From the NCBI GenBank assembly GCA_002898735.1, contig BEHY01000006.1, positions 1-64,000 of the forward strand: 64,000 nucleotides of DNA, in the 5' to 3' direction. This document shows, one piece after another, positions 9,574 to 17,987 of the stretch; position 1 is the stretch's first letter; each line of letters starts with the position of its first letter. Origin of the DNA: Candidatus Thermoflexus japonica (GTDB lineage: Bacteria; Chloroflexota; Anaerolineae; Thermoflexales; Thermoflexaceae). The notes below the pieces were generated by a model that was not told the DNA's origin, ran no database searches, and saw nothing but the letters and a program-made list of their open reading frames with translations. Both the position numbers and the translations under genes were made by a program.

Positions 9574-9872
9574 GAGCGCTTAACCCTCTCCCCAAGAGGT
9601 GGAGCTTCACCGGATCGGGGTTGCGCCGCGGATCCCCCCGAAGGAAGCCCGCCGCGCAACGCCCGGGATTCAGGATCAAGGATATGGGCGGGACGTATGA
9701 GAGGCCCCGCCCATATCCCAGGATACATCTTCTTCTCGCGCCGCTTCGCCGCGTGAAGAAGAGCCAGGCCCGGGCAACCATGGCCTTCGCGCCAGGACGG
9801 GGGTGGATGCGCTCTCCCCCTTCTCTAAAGTCTGAGGCCGGCCCCGCCCCAAAAGCCTCCCGAAGGAAACCC
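9574..9872 (-). other. Intergenic gap nuoC-nuoD with two strong hairpins
   Basis: The 299 bp between nuoC and nuoD hold no gene. Hairpin 1 has perfect 13-bp arms GGATATGGGCGGG (9680-9692) and CCCGCCCATATCC (9706-9718). Hairpin 2 has 12-bp arms at 9729-9740 and 9750-9761 (CTTCTTCTCGCG/CGCGTGAAGAAG, one mismatch). Neither has a T-run in the nuo direction, so a Rho-independent terminator is unlikely; mRNA processing or stability control is more plausible. Confidence 0.7.
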
Positions 9873-10394
9873 TTATTCCTTCACGTAGGGCTTGCGGGAG
9901 TCGATCTCCCGCCAGTTAAACGAGAACTGGACCGGCTCAACGACCAGGGGATGATCCCGTCGCAATGGATGCCCTTCCCAGTCCTCCGGCAACAGGATGC
10001 GGCGCAAATCGGGATGGCCCTCGAAGCGGATGCCGAAGAGATCGTAGACCTCCCGCTCGTGCCAGTTCGCTGTGGGCCAGATCCCGGTGACCGTGGGAAC
10101 CACGGGATCCTCTTCCTCCAGGAAGACCTTCACCCGAAGCCGGAGGTTGTGGGGAAGGGAGTAGAGATGATAGTTGACCGCAAAACGCGGACGATCCGGC
10201 CAGTAATCCACCGCGCACAGATCGGAGAGGAAATTGAACCGGCACGCCGGAGCATCCCGGAGGAAACGACAGAGCTCCACCAGGGATTCCCGGCGGACCA
10301 CCAGGGTCGTTTCCCCCCGGAACTCGATGACCTCCTGAAGGGCCTCACCGAAACGGGCCCGAACCGCTTCAACCACCTCCTGGATCGACACCAT
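9873..10394 (-). CDS. nuoC: NADH-quinone oxidoreductase subunit C (30-kDa type)
   Basis: A 173-residue scaffold subunit of the peripheral arm of complex I without cofactors. It shows the family signature WHEREVYDLFGIRFEGHPDLRR and then ILLPEDWEGHPLRRDHP. It is slightly short but complete. It begins 35 bp after nuoB and is followed by the hairpin-bearing gap before nuoD. Confidence 0.96.
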   Translation of the reverse strand: MVSIQEVVEAVRARFGEALQEVIEFRGETTLVVRRESLVELCRFLRDAPACRFNFLSDLCAVDYWPDRPRFAVNYHLYSLPHNLRLRVKVFLEEEDPVVPTVTGIWPTANWHEREVYDLFGIRFEGHPDLRRILLPEDWEGHPLRRDHPLVVEPVQFSFNWREIDSRKPYVKE

Positions 10395-10429
10395 GCCCTC
10401 CTGCCCGGCAAAAGGATCTCGCCGTCCGG

Positions 10430-10951
10430 CTAACGCGATAAGCGGATCTGACCGCGTCGGATCTTCTCATGAAGCAGGAGAATGCCCTCGATCAACCCCT
10501 CGGGACGGGGCGGGCAACCCGAGACGTAAACATCCACCGGGATGATCTCATCCACCCCCTGGACGATGGCGTAATTGTTAAACACCCCCCCGGTGGAAGC
10601 GCAATCCCCCATGGCGATCACCCATTTCGGCTCGGTCATCTGATCGTAAAGCCGCCGGACCACCGGGGCCATCTTCCGGCTCACCCGACCGGCCACGATC
10701 ATCAGATCCGCCTGGCGAGGGGAGGCCCGCATGATCTCCATCCCGAACCGGGAGAGATCATAGTGGCTGGCCTGAGTGGCCATCATCTCAATGGCGCAAC
10801 AGGCCAGGCCGAACAGCAACGGCCACATGGCCCGGGTCCGCCCCCAGGCGGCCACCCACTCCAGGGCTTCCTCCAGCGTGGTGAGGGCCACCCCCATCTC
10901 CCCGGTCTTCTGACCCGCCATCACCGCCATCGGCTCCTTTACCGCTCCCAT
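10430..10951 (-). CDS. nuoB: NADH-quinone oxidoreductase subunit B (cluster N2)
   Basis: A 173-residue subunit carrying the terminal [4Fe-4S] cluster N2 that reduces quinone. Ligands are Cys51 and Cys52 ([10 protein letters not shown]), Cys117 (MGDCASTGG) and Cys146 (VSGCPPRPE). The start at 10951 is chosen because AAAGGAG precedes it at a good distance; a second in-frame ATG at 10930 is also preceded by AAAGGAG but only 3 nt away. The chosen start overlaps the end of nuoA by 13 bp. Confidence 0.95.
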   Translation of the reverse strand: MGAVKEPMAVMAGQKTGEMGVALTTLEEALEWVAAWGRTRAMWPLLFGLACCAIEMMATQASHYDLSRFGMEIMRASPRQADLMIVAGRVSRKMAPVVRRLYDQMTEPKWVIAMGDCASTGGVFNNYAIVQGVDEIIPVDVYVSGCPPRPEGLIEGILLLHEKIRRGQIRLSR

Positions 10952-11310
10952 TCGAAGGCTCCTTTCCGCCAGGCGTAGACATACCCCACCAGCAGGATCA
11001 GGACAAAGAGACCCATCTCGATCAGAGCGACCGTCTTCAAAGCCCGAACCTGCAAAGCCCACGGGTAGAAGAAAACGATTTCTATATCAAACAAAATAAA
11101 AAGCAACGCGATGAGATAAAATTTAACCGGAAAACGCCGCTGGGCCGGACCAATGGGGATCATTCCGGATTCGTAAGGAAGATGCTTGCGGCGGCTGGGG
11201 CGCTTCGGGGCCAGCAGCTGGGGGGCGAGCAAGGCAATCCCCCCGATCCCCAGACCCACCAGGATCAGGGTCAGGATCGGCACGTATTCCAGAAGGGTCC
11301 CACCGGCCAT
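10939..11310 (-). CDS. nuoA: NADH-quinone oxidoreductase subunit A
   Basis: A 123-residue membrane subunit of complex I with three predicted transmembrane helices. The conserved loop [24 protein letters not shown] before helix 2 and the acidic residue in [16 protein letters not shown] are typical. The start at 11310 ([10 protein letters not shown]) follows a GGGGGAG site. The frame is open far upstream, but that part lies in the promoter region and does not look like protein. It is the first gene of the operon. Confidence 0.95.
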   Translation of the reverse strand: MAGGTLLEYVPILTLILVGLGIGGIALLAPQLLAPKRPSRRKHLPYESGMIPIGPAQRRFPVKFYLIALLFILFDIEIVFFYPWALQVRALKTVALIEMGLFVLILLVGYVYAWRKGAFEWER

Positions 11311-11686
11311 CCGGATGCTCCCCCCTCGGAGTCTTTTGTTCATTCTACCACAAACGAAGGGTGCGTCAACCTCCCGTTGCGGTTCGCCGCCCGGATCTGC
11401 AAGCGCTCTCCGGAAACCCGCCTGGGGCGCCCGGGTGGGTCGACCTCCCACGGACGGAGGGGGTCCATGTTCGCTGAGGAGTCCGATGCCCATCGGCCCC
11501 TTCGGGCGCTCCGAGCCGGTCCGGGCGGCGGAGACCGGCTCCCACGCCCTGTCGGGGCCATCCGCACCCCCGACCGCTCCGGAGCACCTCCGGCACACGG
11601 AAGAAGATTGCGGTTCTTTCCGCTCGGGTTTACCATGGATATTTGCAGTCGAACCCACCCCGTATCTAAGGAGGAGGTGATCTCCG
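11311..11686. other. Divergent intergenic region between nuoA and rpmF
   Basis: The 376 bp hold the nuo promoter on one side and must hold the rpmF promoter on the other. A weak rpmF candidate is TTGCGG with TACCAT shortly before 11640. The middle is G+C-rich and contains no credible gene. Confidence 0.5.
11342..11369 (-). promoter_or_regulatory. Promoter of the nuo operon
   Basis: On the minus strand, TTGACG (11364-11369) and TAGAAT (11342-11347) are separated by 16 bp, a near-consensus sigma-70-type promoter. Transcription would start near 11335, giving a short 5' leader before nuoA at 11310. No other match this good was seen between nuoA and rpmF. Confidence 0.65.
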
Positions 11687-11875
11687 ATGGGTGCATTGCC
11701 GAAGCGCCGGGTGACCCGGACGCGGCGGGGGATGCGTCGGGCGCATGATGCGCTTCAGCGTCCGAATCTGGTGCCATGCCCCCGCTGCAAGAACCGGATC
11801 CTCCCGCATCATGTCTGCCCGTATTGCGGGACTTACCGGGGCGTCCAGGTCATCGAGGTGGAAGGCCGCGCGTGA
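11687..11875 (+). CDS. rpmF: 50S ribosomal protein L32
   Basis: A 62-residue zinc-ribbon protein of the large ribosomal subunit. It starts MGALPKRRVTRTRRGMRRAH and carries two CxxC pairs, Cys31/Cys34 (CPRC) and Cys44/Cys47 (CPYC), so it is the zinc-binding form. The Shine-Dalgarno region just upstream (AAGGAGGAGGTGATC) matches the 16S 3' end almost completely, consistent with very high expression. It is the first gene of a plus-strand group ending with the thiolase. Confidence 0.96.
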   Translation: MGALPKRRVTRTRRGMRRAHDALQRPNLVPCPRCKNRILPHHVCPYCGTYRGVQVIEVEGRA

Positions 11876-11984
11876 GTGGCCTGAATCCAGACGGGGGATC
11901 GATGCGGGGAGGGGAAGGTTCCTCCCCGCGTCTTTTATCCGCGAACCCCGATGGCCGCGAATCCAGAGACGAAGGGGATCGGCG

Positions 11985-12482
11985 ATGACATGGCCAGGGG
12001 ATGGCCGAAATGAGGGGATCCCCTTCCCCGTTGAAGAGGAAGGGTTGCTCTCCCAGGCGGGTCGCAAGGGGAAAGCGTTCCTGATCCTTTTTGGGAGCCT
12101 CCTGGGGCTGGGCCTCTGCGTGATCTTCGGGCTGGCGATCTTCGGAGCTCCGTGGACCCCCCGATGGCTGGATACCGGCGTGCCACCGGATCGCCTGAGC
12201 GAAGGGGTTCCCTTCCCCATCACGCTGTCGGACCGAAGCGGTCGGATTTACCCCCTGATCCTGGTGCGCACCGGAGCGCAGATCCGGGCCTTCCCGATGC
12301 AGCCGCCCGGCGTCCCCTGCCTGCTGAAGCTGGAGGGCCTGGAACTGGCAGCGGAGTGCGCCGGATGCCGTTTCGCGGCAGACGGCCGCCCGATCGCCGG
12401 CCCGTGTGCTTCCCCGCTCCCCACCCACCCCGTCCGAATCATGGGGGGCTCGATCTGGATCGATATCAACCGGCTTCAATAG
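11985..12482 (+). CDS. Membrane-anchored Rieske-like protein without the His ligands
   Basis: A 165-residue protein with a single transmembrane helix at about residues 30-54 and an outer domain. The C-terminal part (FAADGRPIAGP...SPLPTHPVRIMGGSIWIDI) closely follows the tail of Rieske [2Fe-2S] domains (usual: SRFDxxGxxxxGPAPxPLPxYPVxxxGxxI). The usual CxH...CxxH ligands are not present; instead there are Cys112, Cys125, Cys128 and Cys141. The fold is probably Rieske-like, with either no cluster or a four-cysteine metal site. The start at 11985 is the last good ATG before the hydrophilic N-terminus. Function unknown. Confidence 0.6.
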   Translation: MTWPGDGRNEGIPFPVEEEGLLSQAGRKGKAFLILFGSLLGLGLCVIFGLAIFGAPWTPRWLDTGVPPDRLSEGVPFPITLSDRSGRIYPLILVRTGAQIRAFPMQPPGVPCLLKLEGLELAAECAGCRFAADGRPIAGPCASPLPTHPVRIMGGSIWIDINRLQ

Positions 12483-12567
12483 GCTGGAGCCGGGATGCTC
12501 CCATCCCCTCTGACGGGCCGGGCGAGGATCCGCCGATGGCCGCAAAAGCTCATGGCGGGAGGGATCG

Positions 12568-13803
12568 ATGCGGGAAGTGGTGATCGTTGCCGCTGTGCGC
12601 ACGCCGATGGGCAAATACGGAGGGATCTTAAAGGACGTGCGGCCAGATGATCTGGCCGCTCTGGTCATCCGCGAGGTGGTGCGCCGCGCCGGCATCGACC
12701 CGGGGATGGTGGATGAGGTCTACATGGGCTGTGCCAACCAGGCCGGGGAGGACAACCGGAATGTCGCCCGGATGGCCCTGCTGCTGGCGGGCTTCCCGGA
12801 GCACGTGGCTGGGGTGACGGTGAATCGCCTCTGCGCCTCCGGGCTGACCGCGGTGAACCTGGCCGCGCGGACCATCCGGTGTGGCGAGGCGGATGTGATC
12901 GTGGCCGGGGGGGTGGAGAGCATGACCCGGGCGCCATGGGTCATGCCCAAAGCCGCCGTTCCCTTCCCCCGGGGCAATTTCACGGTCTACGATACGGCGC
13001 TGGGATGGCGGTTCCCGAACCCCCGGATGGAGGCCATGTTCCCCCTGGAATCCATGGGGGAGACCGCGGAGAACATCGCGGAGGAGCATCCCGAGATCAC
13101 CCGCGAGGAACAGGACCGCTTCGCCCTCCTCTCCCACCAGCGCGCGGTGGAGGCCATCCGCTCCGGGAAGTTCAGGGAGGAGATCGTCCCCGTGGTCATC
13201 GAACGGCCGGGGCAGCCTCCGCTGGTCATCGACACCGATGAAGGACCTCGCTATCGGGTGGAGAACGGGCAGATCGTCCTGGACACGGATCTCGAGCGCC
13301 TCTCGCGGCTGCCCCCTGTATTCCGGAAAGGTGGGACGGTGACCGCGGGAAACGCATCGGGGCTGAGCGATGGGGCTGCGGCGCTGCTCCTGATGAGCGC
13401 CGAGAAGGCGCGGGCGCTGGGCCTGCGGCCCATGGCCCGATGGGTGGCCTCCGCCGCCGTCGGGGTGAACCCGCGCGTGATGGGCTACGGCCCGGTTCCG
13501 GCCACACGCAAGGTTCTGGAGCGGGCGGGGCTGACGCTGGATCAGATCGATCTGGTGGAAATCAATGAGGCCTTCGCGGTTCAGACCCTGGCCTGCATCA
13601 AGCTGCTGGGGCTGGACCTGAACAGGGTGAACGTCAATGGCGGGGCCATCGCCCTGGGGCATCCGCTGGGCTGCAGCGGGGCTCGTATCCTGACCACCCT
13701 GCTTTACGAAATGCGCCGGCGAAAGGCGCGCTATGGGCTGGCCGCCCTTTGTGTCGGCGTGGGGCAGGGGGAAGCCACCATCGTGGAGGGGCTGCCGTCC
13801 TGA
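12568..13803 (+). CDS. Acetyl-CoA acetyltransferase / thiolase
   Basis: A 411-residue thiolase that condenses or cleaves acyl-CoA. The acylated nucleophile is Cys89 (NRLCASG). [26 protein letters not shown] and the C-terminal CVGVGQGEA supply the other catalytic Cys and His and the CoA pocket. The sequence is close to acetyl-CoA acetyltransferases and 3-oxoadipyl-CoA thiolases; chain-length preference cannot be told. A GGGAGG site precedes the start. It ends at a strong hairpin shared with rho. Confidence 0.93.
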   Translation: MREVVIVAAVRTPMGKYGGILKDVRPDDLAALVIREVVRRAGIDPGMVDEVYMGCANQAGEDNRNVARMALLLAGFPEHVAGVTVNRLCASGLTAVNLAARTIRCGEADVIVAGGVESMTRAPWVMPKAAVPFPRGNFTVYDTALGWRFPNPRMEAMFPLESMGETAENIAEEHPEITREEQDRFALLSHQRAVEAIRSGKFREEIVPVVIERPGQPPLVIDTDEGPRYRVENGQIVLDTDLERLSRLPPVFRKGGTVTAGNASGLSDGAAALLLMSAEKARALGLRPMARWVASAAVGVNPRVMGYGPVPATRKVLERAGLTLDQIDLVEINEAFAVQTLACIKLLGLDLNRVNVNGGAIALGHPLGCSGARILTTLLYEMRRRKARYGLAALCVGVGQGEATIVEGLPS

Positions 13804-13826
13804 GCGGGCTGTTCCGAGGCCCTTGA

Positions 13827-13857
13827 GGGAGGGCAACGCCCGGGGCGTTGCCCTCCC
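13827..13857. terminator. Bidirectional terminator between thiolase and rho
   Basis: Perfect 14-bp arms GGGAGGGCAACGCC (13827-13840) and GGCGTTGCCCTCCC (13844-13857) enclose a 3-nt loop. It lies between two convergent genes. There is no T-run, so it may act as a 3' end-stabilising or transcription-blocking hairpin. Confidence 0.7.
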
Positions 13858-13869
13858 ATCCGGACAGGC

Positions 13870-15204
13870 TCAGCTCCAATCTCCCTTCTTGATGCGGGCG
13901 AGGAACTCGGCGTTGTTGCGGGTCCTGGCCAGGGCGTTGAGGAGGGACTCCATCACCTGGGTCAGATCGTAGCCGCCTCCATCGGGGGGCGGGGCCATCA
14001 TCCGGGCGATCATCCGCCGCATCAGCCACACCTTCTCCAGCGTATCCGGATCCAGCAGGAGCTCCTCCCGCCGCGTCCCCGAGCGCTCGATGTCGATCGC
14101 CGGGAAGATCCGGCGCTCGGCCAGCTTCCGGGAGAGATGCAGCTCCCAGTTCCCGGTCCCCTTGAATTCCTCATAGATCACATCATCCATCCGGCTCCCC
14201 GTATCGATCAGACAGGTGGCCAGGATGGTCAGCGAGCCGCCGTTCTCGATGTTCCGGGCCGCGCCGAAGAAGCGCTTGGGCGGATACAGCGCCGCGGGAT
14301 CCAGACCGCCGGTCCAGGTGCGGCCGCTGGGTTCCACCACCAGGTTATAGGCCCGTGTGAGCCGGGTGATGGAATCCAGGAGGATGACCACATGCTTTCC
14401 TCCCTCGACCATCCGCTTGGCCCGCTCCAGGGCGAGCTCCGCCACCTTGATGTGGTTCTCCGGAGGCTCGTCGAACGTGCTGTGGACCACCTCGGCCTCC
14501 ACCGAGCGATCCATATCGGTGACCTCCTCCGGCCGCTCGCCGACCAGCACGACCATGAGGTGGACATCCCGGTAGCGGGTGGAGATGGCGTTGGCGATGT
14601 TCTTAAGAACAGTGGTCTTGCCCGCCTTGGGCGGCGAGACGATCAGGCCCCGCTGCCCCCGGCCGATCGGCGCCACCAGGTTGATCAAGCGGGTGGTGAG
14701 GTTCTTCGGATCCGTTTCCAGATCGAAAAGCTCATTCGGGAAGATGGGGGTGAGCTCCTCGAACCGCGGCCGCAGGCGGGCCTGCTCGGGGTCCAGGCCG
14801 TTGACCGCTTCCACCCGCAGGAGGCTGAAATATTTCTCCGTCTCCTTCGGCGGCCGGATCTGGCCAACGACAAAATCGCCCCGGCGCAGGCCGAAACGTC
14901 GGATCTGGGATTGGCTGACGTAGATATCCTGGGGGCTGGGGAGGAAGTTCGGGTTCACCCGAAGGAACCCAATGGTGCCCAGGGCGTCATCCTCCACGAT
15001 CTCCAGCGTCCCTCCACCGAAGGCATAACCCTGCTGCTCCGCCTTCGCCTGGAGGAGCCGCATAATCAGATCCTGCTTTTTCAGGCGGCTGTAGCTGGGG
15101 ATCTTGAGCGCCCGGGCCAGCTCGCGGAGCTCATCCAGGGTTTTGGATTCCAGATGGATGTAATCGAAATCCAGGATGGGAACCTGAACCTGTGCCTGTT
15201 CCAT
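13870..15204 (-). CDS. rho: Transcription termination factor Rho
   Basis: A 444-residue hexameric RNA-dependent ATPase that ends untranslated transcripts. An N-terminal helical Rho-N domain ([20 protein letters not shown]) is followed by the OB-fold RNA-binding domain ([23 protein letters not shown]). The ATPase has Walker [23 protein letters not shown], Walker [12 protein letters not shown] and the C-terminal [14 protein letters not shown]. The start at 15204 (MEQAQVQVP) is preferred to an ATG further upstream whose sequence is not Rho-like. The long leader contains inverted repeats that could mediate autoregulation. Confidence 0.97.
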   Translation of the reverse strand: MEQAQVQVPILDFDYIHLESKTLDELRELARALKIPSYSRLKKQDLIMRLLQAKAEQQGYAFGGGTLEIVEDDALGTIGFLRVNPNFLPSPQDIYVSQSQIRRFGLRRGDFVVGQIRPPKETEKYFSLLRVEAVNGLDPEQARLRPRFEELTPIFPNELFDLETDPKNLTTRLINLVAPIGRGQRGLIVSPPKAGKTTVLKNIANAISTRYRDVHLMVVLVGERPEEVTDMDRSVEAEVVHSTFDEPPENHIKVAELALERAKRMVEGGKHVVILLDSITRLTRAYNLVVEPSGRTWTGGLDPAALYPPKRFFGAARNIENGGSLTILATCLIDTGSRMDDVIYEEFKGTGNWELHLSRKLAERRIFPAIDIERSGTRREELLLDPDTLEKVWLMRRMIARMMAPPPDGGGYDLTQVMESLLNALARTRNNAEFLARIKKGDWS

Positions 15205-16006
15205 GGCCGTTCCACTCTTCGTGAGGATAGACTGCCACCCGGGCATCGCACCCACAGGGGGACCAGACCCGGGAGAGGCACGACATGCTGGATTCCACGC
15301 CCTCAGGAGTTACGCCGCGGGTCTCTTCCTTAGGGCTTGTGGGGCCATCCCGCCTTAGTTTGAAAACGATGAGGGCTTATCCCACCGTCCAGTCCCCGGG
15401 GAGATCCGGCGCGTAACTCCTCCCTCAACTTGCTACCCATCCCGAATGAAGCCCTCAGGAGATCCGGGAATCCATCTCTGACGCTTCCCGCTCCCGAAGG
15501 ATCTTCTCCTTCCCCCACAACCCGGGAAACGCCGGAAAAGAGAGGAGCCGTTTCACTCTTCCATCAGGAGAGAGACCCGGGTAGCAAGTTGCGTAACCCC
15601 TGACTCGGATGCGCTCTGGTGATCTTCGGGGTCGATGCCTCAAGCGGCAGAAGCACCTTTATTATATCCGGTCCGATGGAATCCGTCAAAGCGAAACCGA
15701 TGGCGGAGAGGGGGCTTCTGGGGCCGACCCTGAAGCGAGCAGGGGCTACGCCGTTCGCCCCTTCCTGGGGGAGGGGTTATTCTACCGCTCCAGGCGAGCG
15801 CCCGGCGGCGCAGGTCCCGAGAATCCGGGGGGAGGCGCCATCCCGCCCCCTGAATTCAAGCTCGGCCGCGGATGTCCGAACCGCGGGCCGGCCCCAGGAT
15901 GGGGCTCTACGGCGAAATTCCCCACTATAATGAGGATAGGCAGGAGATCGAACGCTCACCATCGTGGCGGACCGGGAAGCGCCCTGACCGGGCAAAGGGG
16001 GCGACG
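15205..16006. other. Long divergent gap: structured rho leader and nurA promoter region
   Basis: About 800 bp without a credible gene. The rho-proximal half holds two long-range inverted repeats: CAACTTGCTACCC (15426-15438) with GGGTAGCAAGTTG (15579-15591), and GGCGCGTAACTCC (15408-15420) with GGAGTTACGCC (15306-15316). Near nurA, TATAAT occurs at 15926-15931 without a clear -35 box. The rest is unremarkable G+C-rich sequence. Confidence 0.55.
15306..15600 (-). repeat. Nested inverted repeats in the rho leader, with a GCGTAAC-YCC motif
   Basis: Three copies of a GCGTAAC(T/C)CC-type motif lie here: complement at 15306-15316, direct at 15411-15420 and direct at 15591-15600. Together with the 13-bp CAACTTGCTACCC inverted pair they could fold the rho leader into two alternative long stems. 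The same short motif recurs at 35531-35540 and 39576-39587. Confidence 0.5.
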
Positions 16007-17200
16007 ATGCTGGACTGGCGACAGGTGAGACGATACGTGCAGGAGATGGCGGATTACGCCAGGGATCGCCTTCGCACCCATCCTCCGACGCTCCGCTATG
16101 CTCTGAGCCTGCTCCACCGCTTCTCCGAGGATCTGGAGCGCCTGCAGCGGATGGCTCGGGAGGCCCTGCGGGCCGGATGGCGCGGGGCGATCCCCTGGGG
16201 GGAGCCCCTCGCCGCTCGATTCCCCCTGCCCGCCGAACAGCCTCAGGCGCTGGTGATCGCGGCCGACGGCTCCCAGATCTATCCGGATCGCCACGGGACC
16301 GTTCCCTACTTTGTTCTCAACATCGGCCTGATCGAGATGCGCCCCGGCTCCGGCGCCCCTCCCCAAACGTGGCATCACCTGGTGTTCTGGTATCGGGAGG
16401 AAGAGCTTTTCACTGAGGACGGGGAGATGCGCGCCCTCAACGACCTGGAGGCAGAGCGGGACATTCAGGAGCTGGAACAGCTGGCGGCGGCGATGGCCCG
16501 CCGGGCGGGCGATCCCTTCGGCCCACCGGTTGGGCTGGCGGACGGCCTGTTGCTCCCATGGGCGCTGGCCCGGGGTGAACCCTTCGCCGCCGTCTCCGCG
16601 GAGCGGTATCGAGAGCTCTTCCGACGCGCTGTCGTGGCCCTGGAATCCGCGAAGGAGACAGGGGGCGCCATCGCCGGATATGTGGATCGACCGACAGGCC
16701 ACGCGGTGCTGCGCTTGCTGGCCCTGGGGCTCCTGGATCCCGATGAGATCTCCCGGGAGAAGATCGCCGACTACCCGTTTGGACAGCTGCGGGATCGGGC
16801 CCTCTTCGCCGAGCTGCTGAGGCCCGGTGAGCGCTCGGCCCTCTTCGCCCCGAACTGGCCGATCAACGATCACCTGGAGCGCGAAGGGCATCGGCTCCTG
16901 TTCTTCTATCTCAACGTGGGAACAGAGGGCCGCCCCCATCTCGCCCGCGTGGAGATCCCGGAATGGGTGGCCCAGGATCGGGCCCGCCTGGACCGGCTCC
17001 ATCGAGCGATCTGGGATCAGTGTCGCATCCTGGCGGAAGCCCCCTATCCGTATCTGCTCACCCGGGCCCATGAGCTGGCCCGCATCCGCTCAGAAGAGCG
17101 GAAGCAACTGGAAGGGATGATTCAGGAAGCCCTCCTCCGGCGCGGCCTTCACGTCTCGATCTCGGCCAAGGCCCGGCAAAAGGAGTGGCTGGGCGGATAA
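16007..17200 (+). CDS. nurA: NurA-family DNA double-strand-break repair nuclease
   Basis: A 397-residue nuclease of the NurA family, which partners HerA in 5'-end resection of broken DNA in archaea and some bacteria. The diagnostic RNase H-like first strand AADGSQIYPD carries Asp87. A long helical N-terminus precedes it, and a conserved acidic patch (ADGLLLPW) and VDRPTGHAVL follow. The C-terminal RIPEWV/RAHELARIR part is typical. The start at 16007 follows an AAAGGGGGCG site. It heads a three-gene set with a HAS-barrel-like gene and herA. Confidence 0.85.
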   Translation: MLDWRQVRRYVQEMADYARDRLRTHPPTLRYALSLLHRFSEDLERLQRMAREALRAGWRGAIPWGEPLAARFPLPAEQPQALVIAADGSQIYPDRHGTVPYFVLNIGLIEMRPGSGAPPQTWHHLVFWYREEELFTEDGEMRALNDLEAERDIQELEQLAAAMARRAGDPFGPPVGLADGLLLPWALARGEPFAAVSAERYRELFRRAVVALESAKETGGAIAGYVDRPTGHAVLRLLALGLLDPDEISREKIADYPFGQLRDRALFAELLRPGERSALFAPNWPINDHLEREGHRLLFFYLNVGTEGRPHLARVEIPEWVAQDRARLDRLHRAIWDQCRILAEAPYPYLLTRAHELARIRSEERKQLEGMIQEALLRRGLHVSISAKARQKEWLGG

Positions 17201-17238
17201 TTCACAGGCGTCTCAGACTTTGAGGCTGGAGCCTGAAG

Positions 17239-17868
17239 ATGGCCACAACCCGACAGCGTTCGAATCCATCCGCAGGGCCAGCGTTCATCGGGCGGGTGAT
17301 CGAGTCCAGCGCCCGCACCTTCCTGGTGGGCTGTCGGCTGACGGCGGAGGACATCCCGGCTTTCGGCTCCTTCGTCCAGACCGCCCGGGGAGAGACAACC
17401 ATCATCGGGATCATCTACGATCTGGTCCTGCAGGGCGATGAGCTCACCCGCATGGTCGCGCTCCAGGACGTCCCGCCCCAGGAGATCCAGCAGGACATGA
17501 TCGAGAACCGCAACATCCCGGTTCAGATCGGGGTGCTCACGCTGGGTTACATGCGGGACCGCTTCACGTATTACGGCATCCCTCATCAACCCCCGGCCCT
17601 GCTGGAGCCGGTTTACACCTGTCTGCCGGCTCAGATCCAGCGGTTCACCGAGCAGCCGGATTTCATCCGCACGCTGGTGGAGGCCCGCGAGGCCTCCGAC
17701 GATGTGCTCGCGGCCGTGGTCCGGGCGGCCGCCGCCGTCCGGCCTGGACCCCATCGGCGGGACTTCCTGATCCAGATCGGGCGGGAGCTGGTGCGGCTGC
17801 TGGCGGACGAGCCCACCCGTTTGGGGCAGGTGCTGCGCCGGATCCGGATGACGGCTGAAGCGCCCTGA
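17239..17868 (+). CDS. HAS-barrel-like protein between nurA and herA
   Basis: A 209-residue soluble protein of unknown function. Its N-terminal segment (FIGRVIESSARTFLVGCRLT...PAFGSFVQ) resembles the small beta-barrel (HAS barrel) found at the N-terminus of HerA. The C-terminal half is helical with Arg-rich ends. It lies 38 bp after nurA and 119 bp before herA in the same direction. I infer a structural or regulatory partner of the NurA-HerA machine. Confidence 0.6.
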   Translation: MATTRQRSNPSAGPAFIGRVIESSARTFLVGCRLTAEDIPAFGSFVQTARGETTIIGIIYDLVLQGDELTRMVALQDVPPQEIQQDMIENRNIPVQIGVLTLGYMRDRFTYYGIPHQPPALLEPVYTCLPAQIQRFTEQPDFIRTLVEAREASDDVLAAVVRAAAAVRPGPHRRDFLIQIGRELVRLLADEPTRLGQVLRRIRMTAEAP

Positions 17869-17987
17869 GTCCCGGGCAGCGCCGGGCCAGGAGGGCTTTC
17901 GGGGCTGGGTGGGGCGCAGCCCCCCAGAACCCCCTTCCGAGGAGATCCTTTACGGAAGGCCCATCGTCAGATGGCTGGAGGTTCCCC

